NCBI GenBank assembly: GCA_036677805.1
Contig: JAVBVS010000022.1
Coordinates: forward strand, 1-64,000
Origin: SIG78 sp036677805
Lineage (GTDB): Bacteria > Verrucomicrobiota > Lentisphaeria > Victivallales > Victivallaceae
DNA: 64,000 bases
Direction of reading: 5' to 3'
Position numbers and translations under genes: made by a program. Positions 59,514 to 64,000 of this stretch are shown here, in pieces; the stretch's first letter is position 1, and each line of letters begins with the position of its first letter. A model generated the notes under the pieces. It saw only the letters and a list, made by a program, of their open reading frames with translations, ran no database searches and was not told the DNA's origin.

Positions 59514-60512
59514 ATGAAAAAACTCAGAGTAGGCATCGTCGGGTTCGGCGGCATCGGTCATCTGCACGGTTCGATTTACCAGAATCTGCCGCATTGCGAA
59601 CTGGTGGCGGCGGCCGATCCCGATCCGGCCAAACGCGCGGCGGAAACCGGGGACATCAATCTTGGCATTCCCGCCCGCGTCGATTTGAGCCGGATTCATG
59701 CCTATGCTGATTTTGAAACCATGCTGGCGGCGGAAAAGCTTGATTATGTGGATATCGCGCTGCCGACCGATCTTCATGCGGAGTACACGGTGCGGGCGTT
59801 GGAGGCCGGACTCCATGTCTTTTGCGAAAAGCCGATGGCGCGGAGCGTCGCGGAAGCCGAGCGGATGCTGGCGGCCGCGCATCGGGCCGGACGCAAATTG
59901 ATGATCGGGCAATGTCTGCGCTTCTGGCCCTGTTACGAGGTGTTGATCGACGCCGTGCGCGGCGGCGCCTTCGGGCCGCTGAGAATGCTTTCGATGAACC
60001 GGATTTCGGTCATTTCGCGCAAGCCCTGGATGTTCGACGGCAGGCGTTCCGGCGGCGCGCTTTTCGACATGCATCTGCATGACGTCGATTTTGCAAACTG
60101 CCTGCTGGGCAAACCCGCCGCGGTCACCGCGACCGCCTGCACCCGCCATACCGGCGCGTTCGACAACGTGCATGCGATTTACCGTTACGGCGCGGGCATT
60201 ACCGTGGCGGCGCAGGCGAGCTGGGGCGCTACGGCGTTCTCCATGGGCTATCAGGCGATTTTTGAAAACGCGGTGATGGAGACGGTCGACAATGGCGCCG
60301 GCGTGATGATCCGCCGGGTCGGCATGCCCGACGAACCGGTCGCGCTCGCCTCCGGCACCGGGCACGAACGCGAACTGGCCTATTTCACCGAATGCATTCT
60401 CCACGACCGGGAACCGGAACGGTGTCTGCCGGAAAGTACCCTCGATTCCCTGCGAATCGTGACGGCCGAAATCGTTTCGGCGGAACGGAATGGCGCCTGG
60501 ATCGCGCTTTGA
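59514..60512 (+). CDS. Gfo/Idh/MocA-family oxidoreductase
   Basis: The 332-residue protein has the Rossmann motif VGIVGFGGIGHLHGSIY, GLHVFCEKPMARS with the catalytic lysine, and GGALFDMHLHDVDFANCLLG with the second-domain histidines. The substrate is probably a sugar or cyclitol. It is not closely alike to the minus-strand paralogue at 29778-30833. A terminator follows. Confidence 0.88.
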   Translation: MKKLRVGIVGFGGIGHLHGSIYQNLPHCELVAAADPDPAKRAAETGDINLGIPARVDLSRIHAYADFETMLAAEKLDYVDIALPTDLHAEYTVRALEAGLHVFCEKPMARSVAEAERMLAAAHRAGRKLMIGQCLRFWPCYEVLIDAVRGGAFGPLRMLSMNRISVISRKPWMFDGRRSGGALFDMHLHDVDFANCLLGKPAAVTATACTRHTGAFDNVHAIYRYGAGITVAAQASWGATAFSMGYQAIFENAVMETVDNGAGVMIRRVGMPDEPVALASGTGHERELAYFTECILHDREPERCLPESTLDSLRIVTAEIVSAERNGAWIAL

Positions 60513-60536
60513 ACAACGCATGCGGTTCATTTGAAG

Positions 60537-60576
60537 CCGGATTTTCTGTGGAAATGGCGGAAAAATCCGGTTTTTT
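60537..60576 (+). terminator. Terminator after the dehydrogenase gene
   Basis: CCGGATTTT (60537-60545) pairs perfectly with AAAATCCGG (60562-60570), followed by six T. Confidence 0.85.
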
Positions 60577-60637
60577 ATTTGCTGAAAACCCCAGACGGAT
60601 TTATATTGTCGGAGCAACAGCATAAGGAATCCGCATC

Positions 60638-61261
60638 ATGACCTGTGTCGATCTGACCTTTCCCCATCGGGGCAGACGCAAGCATACCGACATTGAAACC
60701 CGCCATGTGGCGTTGAAATCGGCGTCGACCGCCTATACCGGAGTAATTTATCATTTTTCCGGGGACAGCATGCAGGGCACCTACATCGACTTTCCCGGAC
60801 ATATTCTTGAAACCGATGACGGCCGGCGCGCCGATTCGACCGATCTGGCCGATTTTTACCGCATGGAAGCCGCGGTGATCCGTCTGGATCGCGCCGGGCG
60901 GCCCGGAGGGGTTTCGGGCGCGGAGCTGGAGGCCGCCTGGGGCGGCATCCCCCGAACGCCGGCAGTGATCGTCAACGCATTGGGCGAACGCGGTCCGATG
61001 GATATTCCCGAACGCAGCGTCTGGCTTGAACTTGACGCCGTCGAATGGCTGAAACGGACCGGCTGCCGCCTGCTGGTTTCGGATATTTACGAAAGCCGGG
61101 CGCTGGAAGGGGTTTTCCTGAAACTGTTTCAGGCCGGAATTGCTACGGTCTGCGAGCCGGATCAATTGCACAAATTGACCGCGCCTGTGGTCCAATTGAC
61201 GGTGACATTCGTCAAACTGCCGGTGACCCAGCTGCCTTGCGCACTGGTGGCGGAATTTTAA
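60638..61261 (+). CDS. Cyclase-family (KynB/arylformamidase-like) protein with altered metal site
   Basis: The 207-residue protein aligns with the cyclase family around MQGTYIDFPGHI, where active members have HxGTHxDxPxH. The first two histidines are replaced (Q and Y) while D, P and the last H remain. VSDIYESRALEG and CEPDQLHKLTAPVVQLTVTF match the C-terminal part, where active members have an ETD-like site. Hydrolysis of an amide or lactone is the usual role, but the missing ligands make activity doubtful. It precedes the AAC(3)-type gene by 25 bases. Confidence 0.62.
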   Translation: MTCVDLTFPHRGRRKHTDIETRHVALKSASTAYTGVIYHFSGDSMQGTYIDFPGHILETDDGRRADSTDLADFYRMEAAVIRLDRAGRPGGVSGAELEAAWGGIPRTPAVIVNALGERGPMDIPERSVWLELDAVEWLKRTGCRLLVSDIYESRALEGVFLKLFQAGIATVCEPDQLHKLTAPVVQLTVTFVKLPVTQLPCALVAEF

Positions 61262-61286
61262 CCGATTCGAACGGAGGAGGAATATC

Positions 61287-62729
61287 ATGATCAATCAGAA
61301 AAACATCGCCGACGGATTGCGGTCGCTCGGGCTCAAGGAAGGCGACATCGTCCTGCTGCATAGTTCGCTGTTGAGTCTGGGGCAGGTCGAAGGCGGCCCG
61401 GCCGCGGTGATCGACGCGTTTTTGAACGTGCTGACCGAAAAGGGCACACTGCTGGTGCCGGTTTTCGGCGCTCTGGGCATTCTGACCGATGAAGTGAAAA
61501 ACCGTCCGAATGCGGTGATCAGCCCCTGTCCGGCGGGAACCCTGGCGGCCATCGGCAAAGATGCGGAAGAACTTTGCTGCGATCATTGGAAAGCGGACAC
61601 GGTGCATGGCCAGAATACGCCCTACACCCGGATTGCGGAACGCAACGGCTATATCTGTTTGCTTGGCGTCGATCAGGACCGCAATACCACGCTGCACAGC
61701 GTCGAGGCGCTGCTCGAACTGCCTTATCTGGGCAACGTCACCCGGACTTTCGCCACGCCGGAAGGCGAAACCGTAACCAAAACCTGGAAATATTATCCCG
61801 GTCCCCACCGTGACTTCATCGGCCTTGACCCGTTGCTGGAAGCCGCCACCGTGCAGGGACGCATCGGCAGCGCTCAGGTGCGGCTGATCCGGGCTAAGGA
61901 ACTCTACGAAATCGCCCTCGCGGTCGGCAAAAACGATCCCGCTTTCGTCCTGTGCGACAATCCCGCCTGCGCCGACTGTGTGCGCCAGCGCGCGGCCATT
62001 TTCCGCACCCGCATCGAACGCGAAGAGACGTTCCGGTTGTCGGCTTCCGCGCGTCTGGCCGGACGTTACGTTCCGGAAATCATTGAAAACCTCCAGAATG
62101 CCGGTATTCAGTACGTCGAACTCGATTATATTCAAGGCAAGGCGTGGCGGACGTGGGGACGGGAAAAACTCGCCGCCTGGATCGCCGAATTCAACGATGC
62201 CGGCATCGCCATCAGCGCGGCGCGCTGTTTCAGTGTGCCCGACGATGTTCAGGGACTGGTCGATCTGGCAGTCGGCGTCGGCATCGGACGATTGCTGCTG
62301 CCGCTGAACGACAGTCGCATGGCGGCCAACGCCGCGGCCAACGCCGGACTGGAAGTAGCCTATTTCAACACCTCGCAGCCCGCCATTCACGCCGCGGCCA
62401 AACTGGAACGCCATCGGGCGACCGCCGCCGAGCAGTTCGGATTGGTTTTCAATCCGGCGGGATTCGTGCTGGCCGGAGAAATGCCTTTTCTGCAATCCTT
62501 CAAGCTGGGGCGCTTCGTCAAAACGCTGGCGCAGCTTGATGTATTGGATCAGACCTGGGACGGCGCGCCGAAGAAGCTGGCCATGGGCAACAGTGAAATC
62601 AAGGAACTGATTTCGATCTTGCGCTGCCGTAATTTCAACGGCTTCATGGCGCTTGGCGGCGGCGGCACTTATCCGGGCACCCTCCGCGAAGCGGTCGAAG
62701 ACTTCACCTATCTGCTGGATAATATGTAA
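61287..62729 (+). CDS. AAC(3)-like acyltransferase fused to a TIM-barrel domain
   Basis: The 480-residue protein has two parts. Residues about 1-245 match the AAC(3) family: EGDIVLLHSSLLSLGQVEGG, GTLLVPVF, HGQNTPYTRIAERNG and the catalytic-type H in RNTTLHSVEALLELPYL. Residues about 250-480 look like a sugar isomerase/epimerase-type TIM barrel (YVPEIIENLQNAGIQYVELD; NDAGIAISAARCFSVPDD; GFMALGGGGTYPGTLREAVE). No resistance role should be assumed; in this setting a sugar-modifying acyltransferase is as likely. GGAGGAGGAATATC precedes the ATG. Confidence 0.65.
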   Translation: MINQKNIADGLRSLGLKEGDIVLLHSSLLSLGQVEGGPAAVIDAFLNVLTEKGTLLVPVFGALGILTDEVKNRPNAVISPCPAGTLAAIGKDAEELCCDHWKADTVHGQNTPYTRIAERNGYICLLGVDQDRNTTLHSVEALLELPYLGNVTRTFATPEGETVTKTWKYYPGPHRDFIGLDPLLEAATVQGRIGSAQVRLIRAKELYEIALAVGKNDPAFVLCDNPACADCVRQRAAIFRTRIEREETFRLSASARLAGRYVPEIIENLQNAGIQYVELDYIQGKAWRTWGREKLAAWIAEFNDAGIAISAARCFSVPDDVQGLVDLAVGVGIGRLLLPLNDSRMAANAAANAGLEVAYFNTSQPAIHAAAKLERHRATAAEQFGLVFNPAGFVLAGEMPFLQSFKLGRFVKTLAQLDVLDQTWDGAPKKLAMGNSEIKELISILRCRNFNGFMALGGGGTYPGTLREAVEDFTYLLDNM

Positions 62730-62731
62730 AC

Positions 62732-64000
62732 ATGGCCGGGGAGGCTGCCGGAGACGCCCGGGTCAAGCTGACCGGGGAGCTGGTGCACGAGCTTTTCGTC
62801 AATCCGGACAACGGCTACCGGGTCATGAAGCTGTTGTCGCCGGATGACGGCGAAGTCACCGTGTGCGGCAGCGTGCCGGAAATCGAACCCGGACAATTTC
62901 TGGAAGCCCTCGGCAGCTGGGTGGAGCACCCCGAATACGGGCGTCAGTTCCGCGCCGAACAATGTCGCGTGGTGCTGCCGGAAAGCACGGTGGGACTGAA
63001 GCGGTTTCTCGGCTCCGGCATTATTCCCGGCATCGGCCCCAAGCTGGCGGCGACGATCGTCGATTATTTCGGCGAACAGACCGTCGAGGTTTTGAGCAAT
63101 CATGTCAACCGTCTCCGGGAAATTCCCAAATTCGGGCCCAAGAAGGTCGCCGCCGTGCGTCAGGCGTGGGAGCAATACGCCGAACGGCGCAATGGAGCGA
63201 TTTTCCTTCAGGGGCTGGGCATTACGCCGGCCTATTGCGCCCGGCTCTACAAACGTTACGGCGACAATGCCGCGCAGCTGGTGCGGCAGAATCCTTACCG
63301 GCTGGCGCAGGAGGTTGACGGCATCGGTTTCGTCCGGGCCGACCGGATCGCCGCCAGCCTCGGCATCGGCCAGGAGGCGCCCGAACGCCTGATCGCCGGC
63401 GCGGTTTATCAGCTTGAGCAACTCTGCGCCCGCGGCCACTGCTGTTATCCACGGGGGCCTTTGGAACAGGAATTGGGCAATCTGCTGAGCATTGTACCGG
63501 AACTGGCAAAAAGCGGGGTCGATCAGGCGGTGACGGCGCGCAAGCTCGCCGCAGACCATGATCTGCTTTATCTGCCCGGATTGCTGCGCGCCGAATGTGA
63601 ATTGCCGCGCCAGATCGCCCGTCTCGCGCGTTGCGCCAAACCTGCCGGAAAACGTCTGGCGCAACTGCCGTTGCGCTCTGAAATGGAGTTTTCGCCGGAG
63701 CAGTTGCAGGCGGTGGCGGCAGTCTCCGCCGCGCCGCTTTCGATCATCACCGGCGGTCCCGGCGTCGGCAAAACCACCGTCCTGGGCGAAATCGTCCGCC
63801 GCGCCGAACGGGCGGGGCTGCGGCTTGCTCTGGCCGCGCCGACGGGCAGGGCGGCCAAACGGCTGAGCGAAGCGACCGGTCAGAGCGCGAAGACCCTGCA
63901 CCGGATGCTCGGCTATGAAGCCGAAACCCGCAATTTCCAGCACAATCAGGAAAAGCCGCTGGAGTACGATCTGTTTCTGATCGACGAAGTATCGATGCTC
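62732..64000 (+). CDS. recD2: RecD2-type DNA helicase, N-terminal part (runs off window)
   Basis: The frame is open from the ATG at 62732, two bases after the previous stop, to the window end (423 residues). It shows the N-terminal OB-like region of RecD2, a helix-hairpin-helix stretch (FLGSGIIPGIGPKLAATIVD), then the superfamily 1 helicase Walker A ITGGPGVGKTTVL, APTGRAAKRLSEATGQSAKT LHRML pattern and Walker B LFLIDEVSML at the very end. RecD2 unwinds DNA 5' to 3' in repair. The C-terminal motor domain lies outside. Confidence 0.88.
   Translation, partial: MAGEAAGDARVKLTGELVHELFVNPDNGYRVMKLLSPDDGEVTVCGSVPEIEPGQFLEALGSWVEHPEYGRQFRAEQCRVVLPESTVGLKRFLGSGIIPGIGPKLAATIVDYFGEQTVEVLSNHVNRLREIPKFGPKKVAAVRQAWEQYAERRNGAIFLQGLGITPAYCARLYKRYGDNAAQLVRQNPYRLAQEVDGIGFVRADRIAASLGIGQEAPERLIAGAVYQLEQLCARGHCCYPRGPLEQELGNLLSIVPELAKSGVDQAVTARKLAADHDLLYLPGLLRAECELPRQIARLARCAKPAGKRLAQLPLRSEMEFSPEQLQAVAAVSAAPLSIITGGPGVGKTTVLGEIVRRAERAGLRLALAAPTGRAAKRLSEATGQSAKTLHRMLGYEAETRNFQHNQEKPLEYDLFLIDEVSML

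Noticed and set aside
61287..62729. Antibiotic-resistance gene (aminoglycoside acetyltransferase)
   Set aside because: Only family-level similarity is seen, the protein is fused to another domain, and the context is core metabolism; a resistance function is not supported.

Overview
The window reads as a piece of chromosome from a Lentisphaerota (Victivallis-like, PVC superphylum) bacterium. This is inferred from gene content only: a Planctomycete/Lentisphaera-type pseudopilin beside a LacI-type regulator and glycoside-hydrolase genes, a biotin-dependent Na+-pumping decarboxylase operon, split class I fumarase, and a dnaA-tyrS-cca neighbourhood. No rRNA or other taxonomic marker is present, so the assignment is tentative.

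Positions 1-13965 form a mobile-element hot spot at a tRNA-Val(GAC) gene (13889-13965, minus strand). A 32-bp sequence covering the 3' end of the tRNA is repeated exactly at 2167-2198 and 13884-13915. It bounds an element of about 11.7 kb. A second element, of which only the right end lies in the window, abuts it on the left with its own RHH protein, AlpA-like protein and integrase. The 11.7-kb element carries: integrase, an unknown protein, an operator/promoter block, an AlpA-like HTH protein, a virion-like protein of unknown role, a replication organiser with an 11-bp iteron array inside its gene, a DnaB-like helicase, a RusA-like resolvase, a G-rich cos-like tract, a Nu1-like small-terminase candidate, a HigBA toxin-antitoxin pair, several small unknown genes and two zinc-ribbon membrane proteins. 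No capsid, portal, large terminase or lysis gene was found. That gene set resembles a phage satellite (PICI-type) and is the main candidate for a new system here.

Positions 14100-14700 hold scars of two IS transposases. From 14836 the core chromosome begins. birA-oadG-oadA-oadB encode biotin ligase and oxaloacetate decarboxylase. A carbohydrate-use region (19665-30833) follows: LacI-type regulator, pseudopilin, PHP-like protein, large exported glycoside-hydrolase-like protein, GH78 rhamnosidase and Gfo/Idh/MocA dehydrogenase. Then come a copper-type P-ATPase and a minus-strand operon (Na/Pi cotransporter, fumA, fumB, cupin). DNA repair genes follow: nfo, and an XPB-type helicase overlapping a Bax1/DUF790 nuclease. 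Next are a methyltransferase and nagA on the minus strand.

The 633-bp gap before dnaA is a possible oriC. From 45018 nearly everything is on the plus strand: dnaA, tyrS, cca, a phenylacetate-CoA ligase, a TolB-like protein, folC, lon, a LolA-like protein, pyrK, pyrD, a DUF1015 protein, a second dehydrogenase, a cyclase-family protein, an AAC(3)/TIM-barrel fusion and the start of recD2, which runs off the window. Many of these genes overlap by a few bases, as in tight operons.
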